The position numbers were made by a program, and so were the translations under genes. 19,124 nucleotides of DNA from Kosmotogaceae bacterium UBA1373 (GTDB lineage: Bacteria > Thermotogota > Thermotogae > Petrotogales > Kosmotogaceae), in contig DBRH01000082.1 of the NCBI GenBank assembly GCA_002305955.1, forward strand, positions 694 to 19,817, in the 5' to 3' direction. This document shows, piece after piece, positions 6,706-14,793 of this stretch (position 1 is the stretch's first letter; every line of letters starts with the position of its first letter). The notes below the pieces were generated by a model. The model had not been told where the DNA came from. It did not search any database and saw nothing but the letters and a program-made list of their open reading frames with translations.

Positions 6706-8049
6706 TTAATCGTCGAACGCCGATAGATCGTTCCTGGAAAACGGGTTCTTCTTTACACGGTCGAGGTATTTCAATCTGAAGAGGAAGTATATCATTCCAA
6801 AGACTTCCCAGACGATGAAGAGCAGGAAGAAAGAGGTGCTGAAATCTACTCCGACCTGGTAAAGAAGTATGAGCATTATCATTATTGAAAATGCCGTGCC
6901 GAGAACCGGTACGATGCCGAACCACTTCCTGTTCACTATAGCCGGGGCCTTTTCTTTAAGCCTGGGGTCTCTCTTCAATCTGAAGACGGCAAACATTGCA
7001 GGAACAATGACCGCGATCCCGCCTATCGAAGCGAAGGCCGCGAAGAGATTCAGTCCGGATTCGCCGACCGAAATCAGCATGATCGAAGATAGAAGCCATA
7101 CGATTGTGAGCAGTACCCAGGGCGTTCCTCTTCTGTTGACCGCTCCAAGTTTCGAGGGAAAGACGCGCAGCCTGCAGAGCGCAAGTAAAGACCTAGTTCC
7201 CCACATATATGTGGCGTTTATCGTGGTGGCGATTGCAAGAATCGGACCGCCGAACGCGAAGACATAAAAAAGAAAACCGCTCAGATAATTCGAAGCGACG
7301 TCGTTCAACGTGCCGTTTTCCAGCGTATCTCCGCCAACGCCGAACGAGACTACGGCCATCAGAAGATAGCAGATCAGCACAACTGCAAGGGAGAAGATCA
7401 CCGAGAGCGGGAGATTCTTCCTGGCGTTCTCCACCTCTCCGCCGAGCTCTATCACGGCGTTTGAACCGGCAAAAGTGAATGTGAGAAGCGCCGAAGCGTA
7501 GATCATCGAACCCATTCCGGTCGAGAAAACGGCTTCAAGGTTTTTGCTGTCGATACTTCCCATGCCCGGTACGGTGTAAACGGCTATGGCAAGGAACAAG
7601 AGAGCCACGGAAATTATCTCCACACGAGAGGCCATTTTCAGTCCCAGGAGGTTGACCACGTAGAAGAAGGTTAAAATGATCAAGGCCACGGGCACGAGAG
7701 AGAGGTCATTCCAGATCCCTTTCATGTACGACGCCAGAGCGAGCGCGTTCAGAGGGAAAAGACCTACAAAAGCCCCGAAGAGATACGCCCAGAGGCCTAA
7801 AAACGCCACTTTTGGCGAAAAAAGGAAGGCGCCGTATTTGAAAGTTCCCCCCGTAGTTGGAAGCGTCGAGCCGAGTAACATGACATTGATCATTATGACC
7901 GCCATCGGGAGGAAGGCGAAAACAAAAGCCATTATAGTTCCCGCTCCCGCACTCCTGTAAGCGAGCGGCATATAGACGAATATCCCGGCTCCGATCGTCA
8001 TGCCGATTTCTAGAGCGACGAGATCCCAGAACTTGAGGGCCTTTTTCAT
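6706..8049 (-). CDS. APC superfamily amino-acid permease
   Basis: A 447-residue transporter with about twelve membrane helices, the normal size for an amino acid-polyamine-organocation permease. It opens with 'FWDLVALEIGMTIGAGIFVYMPLA', in which the unwound 'GxxIGAGIF' segment of helix 1 binds the substrate amino and carboxyl groups, as in AdiC, LeuT-fold and related carriers. Helix 6 has 'ALLTFTFAGSNAVIELGGEVENARKNLP', the characteristic 'F-x-G-x-x...E...NP+R..P' segment at the end of the first bundle repeat. ATG 8049 follows GGAAAGG with eight bases spacing. It is transcribed alone, in the same direction as the helicase gene behind it but with its own promoter. The substrate amino acid is not identifiable; the protein probably exchanges or takes up amino acids across the inner membrane. 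Confidence 0.88.
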   Translation of the reverse strand: MKKALKFWDLVALEIGMTIGAGIFVYMPLAYRSAGAGTIMAFVFAFLPMAVIMINVMLLGSTLPTTGGTFKYGAFLFSPKVAFLGLWAYLFGAFVGLFPLNALALASYMKGIWNDLSLVPVALIILTFFYVVNLLGLKMASRVEIISVALLFLAIAVYTVPGMGSIDSKNLEAVFSTGMGSMIYASALLTFTFAGSNAVIELGGEVENARKNLPLSVIFSLAVVLICYLLMAVVSFGVGGDTLENGTLNDVASNYLSGFLFYVFAFGGPILAIATTINATYMWGTRSLLALCRLRVFPSKLGAVNRRGTPWVLLTIVWLLSSIMLISVGESGLNLFAAFASIGGIAVIVPAMFAVFRLKRDPRLKEKAPAIVNRKWFGIVPVLGTAFSIMIMLILLYQVGVDFSTSFFLLFIVWEVFGMIYFLFRLKYLDRVKKNPFSRNDLSAFDD

Positions 8050-8098
8050 GTTGAGTACCTTTCCGGCCGATTGCGAGGGACAACAAAACGGTCCGAGT

Positions 8099-8120
8099 TT
8101 GTATATCGTGTATTATACAA
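8099..8120. promoter_or_regulatory. inverted repeat over the permease -10 box, candidate operator
   Basis: Perfect seven-base arms TTGTATA (8099-8105) and TATACAA (8114-8120) flank an eight-base spacer. One arm covers the -10 box and the other the expected transcription start, the position of a repressor operator. No regulator gene is adjacent. Confidence 0.5.
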
Positions 8121-8140
8121 TATGCGGCTGCCCCTGTTAT
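8112..8140 (-). promoter_or_regulatory. promoter for the amino-acid permease gene
   Basis: On the minus strand a perfect TATAAT (8112-8117) is preceded after 17 bases by ATAACA (8135-8140), four of six matches to the -35 consensus. Transcription would start near 8105, about 55 bases before the ATG. Confidence 0.6.
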
Positions 8141-8195
8141 AGCCATACCGTACCCGTTACAGAGCATGGCAAAAAAATGGTACCCTTGAGATCGA

Positions 8196-11100
8196 CTATT
8201 TTGCGCCGTCCGACAGGCTCAGTCTGTCTGTATCGCTTTCCAGTTGACCGTTTTGAATAAGGAACTTTATTTCTTTTTCTATAAGTTCGTTCATCGTGGT
8301 TCCCACTCTCCTGAAGCCGAACAGCTTCGAGACATCGGTCTTCAGATCCTCCCTGTTCATGCTGAAGGCATCTTTCAGGCAGAGTCTTATCGCTTCCCTG
8401 ACTTCAACAGGAGGTATATGATCGGCCTTCCTTCCGTTCGCGCCCGTCGCTCTCCTGGGCAAGACCGTTTCGCTACGGTTCAGGATGAAGTCGCCTTCGA
8501 GTTCATACTTTTCCTTCGGAAGATTGAACAGCAGATATTGCTTCAATCTCTTTCTGGAGATGCTACCTGATTGCGTATACATGTTCCGGTTCATCGCGGG
8601 GAGGAGTGTCGGGTGATTCTCATAAAGCCCGAGTATTCTGGATACGACCTCGTCCAGATGTACCGGCGCCTCTTTCTCCATCACAGCCTGTATCAACTGT
8701 CCGGCACTCGAGAGTTTTCCGGATCTCGAAAGCTCGATCAGATCAGGCGGATTGAATCTCTCATAAACCGGCAACGACGGTTTATCGTTTTCGAGCTTTT
8801 GCAGGTTCTCCTCCGGTATGGTTTCTACGGTATTTGATTCGCCTTCGACACTTGAGTTCGACCGGGCCTTCTCGATCTCGGAGAGGAGTCTATCCCTTTC
8901 TGCCTTTCTGTCGAATACCCAGTCTCTGGACCAGACCCGCGTGATTTTCCATCCGAGGTTTTCCAGAACTTTCTGGCGGAGTCTGTCTCTGTCGCGGGCG
9001 GTTCTTGCCGAATGGTACATGGCACCGTCGCACTCTATCCCCAGCAGATACTTTCCGGGTCTCCTGTCGTCCACAACGGCGAGATCTATTCTGTAAGAGG
9101 AACAGCCGACCTGGCTGTGAACAGCGAGAGAGCATTCGGTCAACTCTCGATAGACCTCCTCTTCGAATGGTGAATCGAAATCGGCTTCCCTGTTCCTCCT
9201 TTCACTCTGAAGAAACCCTGTATGACCGCCACTTTCTGCAAAATTGAGGTACTCCCTCAGGGCCAGCACACCGGGCGTCTGCACATCGGCGGGAATATCG
9301 CCCGCCTTTATCGAGCTCACTACCGTTACTTTCTGTCTCGCCCTTGTTATGGCTACATTCAACCTTCTCTCGCCCCCGTTTTTGTTGAGAGGACCGAAGT
9401 TCATGGTGAGCCTTCCCAAATGGTCTCTTCCATAACCTATGCTGAAGATCATCTCGTCCCTCTCGTCGCCCTGAACATTTTCGAGGTTCTTTACGAAGAA
9501 GGGTTCAGGAGACTCCTCTTTGAAAAACTCCTCGAGTGATGGATCTTCTCTTCTGAGCAATTCGAGACAGTCCATTATAGCCATCTGCTGCGCCTCGCTG
9601 AAGGCGACCACTCCGAGCGAGACCAGCGGCTTGCTTCTGGCATGATTCATGACCATCGTGGCGACCCTGAGTGCCTCTTCCTGATTCTTTCTGCTTCTGG
9701 CCCTATCGTAGATGCCGTTATCTACGAAGGTCATAGAAATTCCACAGCCGGGGCCGTCGAAAGTACTGGAGGGAAAAGTGTTCAGGCGATTTTCGTAAAA
9801 ATGGTGATTCGAGAAGGCTATGAGCGATTCATGACGGCTCCTGTAATGCCAGAGCAGTTTCTTTTCCATCAATCCGGCTGTGCTGCACTCGTCCAGTATG
9901 CTCTCCAGACTTTCTAGATCGCTTTCTTCCTCTTCGAGTTCCGCAACGTCCGGCTCGGATATTTTGAAGAAGCTGGTAGGCGGGAGTTGTTTATTGTCGC
10001 CGACGATGACTACCTGATCGGCCCGCATGATCGCCCCGACGGAGTCTTCGGGAAAGACCTGCGACGCCTCGTCGAAGATCACCAGATCGAATCTAAATCT
10101 TTCCGGGTCGATGAAAACCGAGACTGAAAGTGGACTCATCATCATACAGGGCTTGAGGACTTGAAGAAGGTTGGGTATCTCGGAGAAGAGACGCCTTATG
10201 GACTTATTTCTTCTCTTCTTGGCGACCTCTCTTTTCAGTATCGAGGTCTCGGCGCTTCCTGACCTGGCAAAGTCGCTGACGGGTATCTTCTGCGCTAGAA
10301 GCGAAGCGAGTCGTTTTCTGGCGTAGTGTTGCTGCTTGATGTCCAGCCTTCTGAATTCCTCCACGAGTATGTTCTGCTCACTCCCTGAGAATGAATTGAG
10401 AATCGTATCTTCTCCGTAGAAGAGTGAAAGGAGCCTACTGTAAAAACCTTTGAGGAAGACCTCTCGCAGGTCGGCCGGATCTACACCTTCTTCGAAGGCG
10501 TTTTCCAGGAAGTCCTCCAGTCCGATGCGCTTAAGGTTTTTCACGCTCTTCTTAAGTGAAAGCCACTCCTGGAGGTGAATCGAAGCTGTCGTCAATTCGC
10601 GGATGAAACTGGCGGTACGTTTGTAATCGCTGATCGATCCTCCCCGGGCTATAACAGAGATATCTACAATGGTCGAAATATCCATAAGTTGAGTTTTCAA
10701 TCTTTCCTTCTCTATAGATACGGAGTCCAGCCACAGATCTGCAGTCATCGCCGGTATATCTGATCTACGCTCTTTGTGAACACGGATCAGTCCGACAAAC
10801 GAGAGGAGTTCGGCCAGCTCAGTTAACGTTCCAGCAAGCTGTTCGAGCCCGGCTTTCACTTTGTCGTACTGCCGGTAATGAATAAGGAGGCGCTCTCTGG
10901 AGTCGAGCAAAAGCTCCAGCAGATCGCTCTCTTCAAAAACGCAACCGGGTGGTATAACGCGAGAGGCAACTCTGGAGGCCATTTCAAGGTCTTCAACTAT
11001 CTTCGAAATGTCCGGCAGACCATTTAAAGTCAGAGAACGAAGCAGCTCTACTTTCTTGCGGTACCGCCCTAATAACCTTCCAAACCAGCTACGGTACTGG

Positions 11101-13034
11101 CCTTTGAACTTGCCGATGAGTTCATCGTGATCGAGCGAGAGAATGCCGGCACGATACCTGGTGAGGAGATTTACTGTTTCTTCGAATGGTTTCATTGTGT
11201 CGATGTTTCTCTGACTTCTGGTGATCTCGCCTACTCTCGTTCTTTTTTCAATGAGCGCTTCGTAAGAAGAGACCAGCTCCTGAAGACTTCGTTTGGCCTG
11301 GAGGAATATCCCGCGGTATTTAGAAGGGAGAGTCCTTTCTATTTCCCCGATGAGTCCTATTAACACGGAAACCGATTCGATAGTCTTATCCTCGGTCGGG
11401 TGGAAGAGATCTTTTCGATTTATTATCACATTTAGCGGAGTGTCTATTCTGGAAAGACTTTCGACGAGCCTTCCGACATCTTCCGGTTCACACCCTCCGA
11501 GGCTGTCCAGTCTTTGTATCGTCTCGTTCAGCGCTTCAAGCGATTCTCTGATACGTATAATCAGGAGCGCATCTGGACCGTCGGCCTTGACCGCGTTGAG
11601 TGGGCTGCAGCGGTAATCGCGGTAGATATCTGCAAAACGCTTCACCTGATCGAGATCATGCAGAATAACGCCCATTTCCTCTCTGTCAAGTTTGCCTGTA
11701 CCTTCGTATCTGAAACTGAGAGATTTCACGCCATCGAGTTCGGCGAGTTTTCCATGAACTTCGAAAGCGGAGATCCCGAGATTCGATCGTTTCCTGTGAA
11801 GGGCCTCCACATAACGGTTGAGATTTGTCCTCAGCTCTTTAAGCCTGATCAATTCCCTGTCTAGAGGGTCAGTATCGACTGCGTGTTGTCTGGCCTGCGT
11901 GAGAACTCTATCGAGTTCGTTGAGGACCGTCCTTTTTCCTGTTTTCCTGCTGTGCAGTTCCAGACAGAAATCTCCGAGCCCACAGCCGTCTAGACGACGC
12001 TTAACCACTTCTAGAGCCGCCATCTTTTCGCTCACAAACAACACTCTTCTGCCCAGACTCAGGCATTCGGCGATTATATTTGCTATAGTCTGACTCTTGC
12101 CCGTTCCTGGAGGCCCCTGAATCACCAGATTTCTGCCTGCTTTAACGGCCAGAATCGCCTCCTGCTGGCTGGAATCGGCATCGAGTATTTGGTAAGAGTT
12201 GACTGGATCTATCGCTTTGTCGAGATCTTCCACAAATTCCGAATCGCTATCCTCAAAGGGTTCGATACTACCGGCTGCTATAGATTTCAAAACCGGATTT
12301 TTGTAAACTAGTGCTTGATAATTTTCAAGGTCCTTGTACATCGAGAGTTTCGCGAAAGAAAAGACCCCAATTACAGCTTCTTCAACTATTGACCAGCCGG
12401 AAAGGGGGTTTATTATCTCCGAAATTTTCGCAAACATATCGCTCAAAGTCGATTTGCCGATAACCATATCCTTCTCGAAGGCCGCAGCCAGATCCAAACC
12501 GAATTCTTCGAGCTTTTCACAGAGGGTCGGATTGAGAACGATCTCCTCATCTATCATCCTGACTGTGTAAGGCGAGGCAATGTTGTCACGCTCGATGGTC
12601 ACCGGGACGAGAAGCAAGGGTGAGAGTAAGTGATTCTGACTCGCGGAGCTTTCTCTCCATTTCAGAAGACCGAAAATCATGAAAAGCGTGTTGATACCCA
12701 TCTCTTCGTAGGAAGTTCTGGATTTCAGGCGCAGTCTGTTCAGAACCAGGTTCATCTCCTTCTCTTCCCTTTCGGTAAGTACCTGGCCGGACTTTAGATG
12801 TCCGGAAAAGTCATCCGTGAAGTTGCCGCTTTCACGTGGGGGAGTTGGAACGAAGCTAATCACTCTCTCCCTAACGGCAAGGGTTTCGAAGATAACGTTA
12901 ACAGAGGGAGAGAGAAGTTTGAGCGTGCCGGTCTTTCCATACCTGAAATTTATCAATCTGTTTCTCATAGAGAAATCAAGTAGATCCCTCTTCCACTTCT
13001 CGATCTTCTGCCCTACCTTTTCGTCAATATCCAT
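8196..13034 (-). CDS. DUF4011 / superfamily 1 helicase / PD-(D/E)XK nuclease / DUF3320 protein
   Basis: A 1612-residue multidomain protein, complete. Residues ~10-200 are a DUF4011 domain ('WKRDLLDFSMRNRLINFRYG', 'LLSPLLLVPVTIERD'). The helicase follows: 'SSQQEAI' Q-motif, Walker A GPPGTGKS at 307-314, a long inserted helical region of about 650 residues, Walker B DEAS at 988-991, 'VIVGDNKQLPP' (motif III), 'WHYRSRHESLI' (IV), 'ENVQGDERD' (V) and 'LNVAITRARQKV' (VI, about 1226-1237). A Vsr/DUF559-like nuclease follows with Glu in 'FEEEVY', Asp1317 in 'RIDLAV', Glu1334 and 'ECDGAMYH'. A DUF3320 segment lies near 1440-1490 ('PVHLDEVVSRI') and a winged-helix-like tail ends it. All helicase and nuclease motifs look intact. 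ATG 13034 has GGGGTGAG upstream. This architecture resembles single-protein anti-phage candidates (I recall Hhe), so defence is inferred, not shown. No partner genes adjoin it. Confidence 0.9.
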   Translation of the reverse strand: MDIDEKVGQKIEKWKRDLLDFSMRNRLINFRYGKTGTLKLLSPSVNVIFETLAVRERVISFVPTPPRESGNFTDDFSGHLKSGQVLTEREEKEMNLVLNRLRLKSRTSYEEMGINTLFMIFGLLKWRESSASQNHLLSPLLLVPVTIERDNIASPYTVRMIDEEIVLNPTLCEKLEEFGLDLAAAFEKDMVIGKSTLSDMFAKISEIINPLSGWSIVEEAVIGVFSFAKLSMYKDLENYQALVYKNPVLKSIAAGSIEPFEDSDSEFVEDLDKAIDPVNSYQILDADSSQQEAILAVKAGRNLVIQGPPGTGKSQTIANIIAECLSLGRRVLFVSEKMAALEVVKRRLDGCGLGDFCLELHSRKTGKRTVLNELDRVLTQARQHAVDTDPLDRELIRLKELRTNLNRYVEALHRKRSNLGISAFEVHGKLAELDGVKSLSFRYEGTGKLDREEMGVILHDLDQVKRFADIYRDYRCSPLNAVKADGPDALLIIRIRESLEALNETIQRLDSLGGCEPEDVGRLVESLSRIDTPLNVIINRKDLFHPTEDKTIESVSVLIGLIGEIERTLPSKYRGIFLQAKRSLQELVSSYEALIEKRTRVGEITRSQRNIDTMKPFEETVNLLTRYRAGILSLDHDELIGKFKGQYRSWFGRLLGRYRKKVELLRSLTLNGLPDISKIVEDLEMASRVASRVIPPGCVFEESDLLELLLDSRERLLIHYRQYDKVKAGLEQLAGTLTELAELLSFVGLIRVHKERRSDIPAMTADLWLDSVSIEKERLKTQLMDISTIVDISVIARGGSISDYKRTASFIRELTTASIHLQEWLSLKKSVKNLKRIGLEDFLENAFEEGVDPADLREVFLKGFYSRLLSLFYGEDTILNSFSGSEQNILVEEFRRLDIKQQHYARKRLASLLAQKIPVSDFARSGSAETSILKREVAKKRRNKSIRRLFSEIPNLLQVLKPCMMMSPLSVSVFIDPERFRFDLVIFDEASQVFPEDSVGAIMRADQVVIVGDNKQLPPTSFFKISEPDVAELEEEESDLESLESILDECSTAGLMEKKLLWHYRSRHESLIAFSNHHFYENRLNTFPSSTFDGPGCGISMTFVDNGIYDRARSRKNQEEALRVATMVMNHARSKPLVSLGVVAFSEAQQMAIMDCLELLRREDPSLEEFFKEESPEPFFVKNLENVQGDERDEMIFSIGYGRDHLGRLTMNFGPLNKNGGERRLNVAITRARQKVTVVSSIKAGDIPADVQTPGVLALREYLNFAESGGHTGFLQSERRNREADFDSPFEEEVYRELTECSLAVHSQVGCSSYRIDLAVVDDRRPGKYLLGIECDGAMYHSARTARDRDRLRQKVLENLGWKITRVWSRDWVFDRKAERDRLLSEIEKARSNSSVEGESNTVETIPEENLQKLENDKPSLPVYERFNPPDLIELSRSGKLSSAGQLIQAVMEKEAPVHLDEVVSRILGLYENHPTLLPAMNRNMYTQSGSISRKRLKQYLLFNLPKEKYELEGDFILNRSETVLPRRATGANGRKADHIPPVEVREAIRLCLKDAFSMNREDLKTDVSKLFGFRRVGTTMNELIEKEIKFLIQNGQLESDTDRLSLSDGAK

Positions 13035-13100
13035 GACTCACCCCGCTTGCATCGAACGGTCTTGCAGAATAAAAAAACCGTGCGACGAATCTTTTAATGC

Positions 13101-13123
13101 CCTTGATTCAAGGCGTTTCAAGG
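13101..13123. repeat. TTCAAGG repeat cluster upstream of the helicase gene
   Basis: CCTTGATTCAAGG (13101-13113) is a palindrome with a one-base centre. A further copy of TTCAAGG occurs at 13117-13123, exactly ten bases after the copy at 13107-13113, one helical turn. The cluster is 67-89 bases upstream of the helicase start codon, a plausible operator position. Confidence 0.45.
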
Positions 13124-13187
13124 TTTGATAATAAACGACAACTCCCGTTCCGGACAGACCCGTATGCTCCACGAAGCTAAAAGCCGA

Positions 13188-13215
13188 TTGCAAAAAGAAG
13201 AGATTGCCGTATAAT
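13188..13215 (+). promoter_or_regulatory. upstream plus-strand promoter (P1) of the sugar operon
   Basis: TTGCAA (13188-13193), a 16-base spacer, then a perfect TATAAT (13210-13215). Transcription would start near 13222, giving a leader of roughly 375 bases to the ROK start. The leader would contain the 8-base inverted repeat at 13234-13270. Confidence 0.5.
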
Positions 13216-13233
13216 ACTCTAGCACTTATAACC

Positions 13234-13270
13234 GGAAAATAGAAAACACGAAAAAGAGCGCGTATTTTCC
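13234..13270. repeat. 8-base perfect inverted repeat in the operon leader
   Basis: Arms GGAAAATA (13234-13241) and TATTTTCC (13263-13270) are separated by 21 bases. It begins about 12 bases after the P1 start point. No T tract follows, so it is not a terminator; it could be a binding site or an RNA hairpin. Confidence 0.5.
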
Positions 13271-13403
13271 ACAAACAGTCCGCGATCGAGTTGCTGGTTT
13301 TCCAACAATCCTGACACGTCTTAGCGTTCGCCTACATACAACTAACAATGTTTACTTACATCCGGTGGCTAGTAGATCGACCGCCGTTCTCTCGGCCTTT
13401 CCT

Positions 13404-13431
13404 TTGTCGTTTGTGAAGAATGAGCTATAAT
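13404..13431 (+). promoter_or_regulatory. proximal promoter (P2) of the ROK/sugar operon
   Basis: TTGTCG (13404-13409), a 16-base spacer and a perfect TATAAT (13426-13431). The start point would be near 13438, leaving a leader of about 160 bases. An inverted repeat beginning at 13441 overlaps the start region. Confidence 0.6.
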
Positions 13432-13440
13432 TTCACCGAA

Positions 13441-13467
13441 ATTGGTTAGTATTTTTTATTTACCAAT
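13441..13467. promoter_or_regulatory. inverted repeat at the P2 start site, candidate ROK operator
   Basis: Arms ATTGGT (13441-13446) and ACCAAT (13462-13467) around a 15-base AT-rich spacer containing six T residues. It lies immediately after the predicted start point of P2. ROK repressors commonly bind AT-rich inverted repeats overlapping their own promoters, so this is the best autoregulatory operator candidate. Confidence 0.45.
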
Positions 13468-13597
13468 GTTGTGTATAAATTCCCGCAGTAATCGAAGAAA
13501 CGTTCTTAACAGGATAGATCAAGCAAAATTCCCGCCGAACCTCACTTTGACTGTGGAAGCTGAACGTTTCGGCCGGACGTTCTGGAGGAAGCGAGTG

Positions 13598-14761
13598 GTG
13601 TCGAAGCTCATGGAACTTAGAACAGAAGAAATTTTGAGAATAACGAGGGAAAAGAAGCGAACATCGCGCGTGCAGCTCGCGAAAGTCACGGGCCTCAGTA
13701 AGCCGACGGTCTCTTCCATCGTCAACGATCTGGTGAGAAAAGGCATTTTAACGGAGACCGGACTAGGGAAGAGCAAGGCCACCGGCGGAAGGAAGCCGAT
13801 CAATCTCTCCTTTTCCCCGGATTTCAAATATGTATTGAGCGTTGATATAGGCGGCACAAAAGCGATATTCGCCCTGCTGGATCTCGACGGTAACATACTC
13901 GTTCACGAGACGGTCCCGTCAGAGCTGTTCCGCAACGGAAAGGGGATATTGAAGGAGCTCGAAGAGAGGCTGGAGAGATACATAAAGAAGGCCGGCAGAG
14001 AAAAAATACTCGGTATTACGCTGGGAATACCGGGAACGGTTGACAGATCTTCTCAGGTCATCAAATATATGCCTTCGTTCGATCAGGGGGATCTCGATCT
14101 CAAATCGCCCCTGGAGGATAAGTACAAAATCTCTGTTCTCGTCGAAAACGACGTGACACTGGCCGCCTTCGGCGAATCCTGGATCGGGGCGGCGAGGGAG
14201 TACGGCGATGTGGTTCTCGTTTCCATCGGTACGGGAATTGGCGCAGGTATAGTCATAGATAACACTGTTTACAGGGGTTACGCCGGAAGTGCCGGCGAGA
14301 TCGGGGAATTCGTGACAGACTGGACTCTGGAATCGGGTGAAAGTTCGGGCTTCGGCCGACTGGAAAACTGGTTCTCCGGCCACTCACTGGAAGCGTTCTG
14401 TAAGGAGAACGATCTGCCGATAACGGTCGAAGGGCTTTTCGAGAGAATGGAAAGCGACGAAAAGACAAGAGAAAGAATCGTGAACGGCTGTGAGCATCTG
14501 GCGCTGGCTTTCGCCAACTCATTGATGCTTCTGGATCCTGCGAAGTTGTTGATTGGAGGTGGTATTGGGTTCAACCAGTATGACCGGATCTTTCCGATCA
14601 TCGATGACACCCTGAAAAGAGTCCTGCCCGCGGAGCTCTACAGACCGGATCTTTTGAGCAGGGCCGTTCTCGAGCCTTACAGCGTGGTCATCGGTGGCGC
14701 GTACTTCGCTCAGAAAGAGCTACTTCTCAGAGAGGTTCTTGGGGGTGCTTCAAGAGAATGA
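13598..14761 (+). CDS. ROK-family transcriptional repressor
   Basis: A 387-residue ROK-family regulator, XylR/NagC-like. The N-terminal winged helix-turn-helix (about 10-65) shows 'RVQLAKVTGLSKPTVSSIVNDLVRKGIL'. The sugar-kinase-like domain follows with DIGGTK at 83-88, 'GIPGTVD', 'VENDVTLAAFGE' and 'SIGTGIGAGI'. Such proteins normally bind a sugar or sugar phosphate, which releases DNA. Usually the domain also has GExGH and a CxCGxxGC zinc site; here the sequence is GEIGE (Glu237) and no Cys lies in the expected loop, so zinc is probably absent. The start is a GTG: GGAGGAA at 13584-13590 serves GTG 13598, or GTG 13595 one codon earlier. The in-frame TTG at 13442 would add a 52-residue tail unlike the family and lies over the operator. 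It overlaps no gene; the binding-protein gene starts 32 bases later, so it is the first gene of the operon it probably controls. Confidence 0.88.
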   Translation: MSKLMELRTEEILRITREKKRTSRVQLAKVTGLSKPTVSSIVNDLVRKGILTETGLGKSKATGGRKPINLSFSPDFKYVLSVDIGGTKAIFALLDLDGNILVHETVPSELFRNGKGILKELEERLERYIKKAGREKILGITLGIPGTVDRSSQVIKYMPSFDQGDLDLKSPLEDKYKISVLVENDVTLAAFGESWIGAAREYGDVVLVSIGTGIGAGIVIDNTVYRGYAGSAGEIGEFVTDWTLESGESSGFGRLENWFSGHSLEAFCKENDLPITVEGLFERMESDEKTRERIVNGCEHLALAFANSLMLLDPAKLLIGGGIGFNQYDRIFPIIDDTLKRVLPAELYRPDLLSRAVLEPYSVVIGGAYFAQKELLLREVLGGASRE

Positions 14762-14793
14762 GAAAAGGCAATCCAAAGACAGGAGGAGTGAAT

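Larger units (their letters stand above)
13035..13594. other. regulatory region between the divergent helicase gene and sugar operon
   Basis: This 560-base stretch carries two plus-strand promoters, an 8-base inverted repeat, a repeat cluster near the helicase start and an operator-like repeat near the ROK gene, each described separately. An additional inverted repeat, ACGGT (13056-13060) and ACCGT (13077-13081), lies just before the helicase gene. I could not identify a convincing helicase promoter. No credible small gene was found. Confidence 0.6.

Noticed and set aside
7209..7478. Arg-rich plus-strand open frame inside the permease gene
   Set aside because: Antisense shadow of a well-supported membrane transporter.
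8160..8195. GGTACC next to a seven-base A/T run as terminator for the helicase gene
   Set aside because: GGTACC is a contiguous palindrome with no loop, so no usable hairpin forms; termination signal left unassigned.
13038..13274. Minus-strand small open frame (78 residues, TTG start) ending just before the helicase gene
   Set aside because: No ribosome binding site at the TTG, no recognisable domain, and it overlies plus-strand promoter and inverted-repeat sequences.
13442..13597. In-frame TTG extension of the ROK gene by 52 residues
   Set aside because: No ribosome binding site there, it overlaps the operator-like repeat, and a strong GGAGGAA precedes the GTG starts at 13595 and 13598.
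14758..14793. Upstream ATG for the sugar-binding protein, overlapping the ROK stop
   Set aside because: The downstream ATG at 14794 has the AGGAGGAG site and begins the signal peptide directly.
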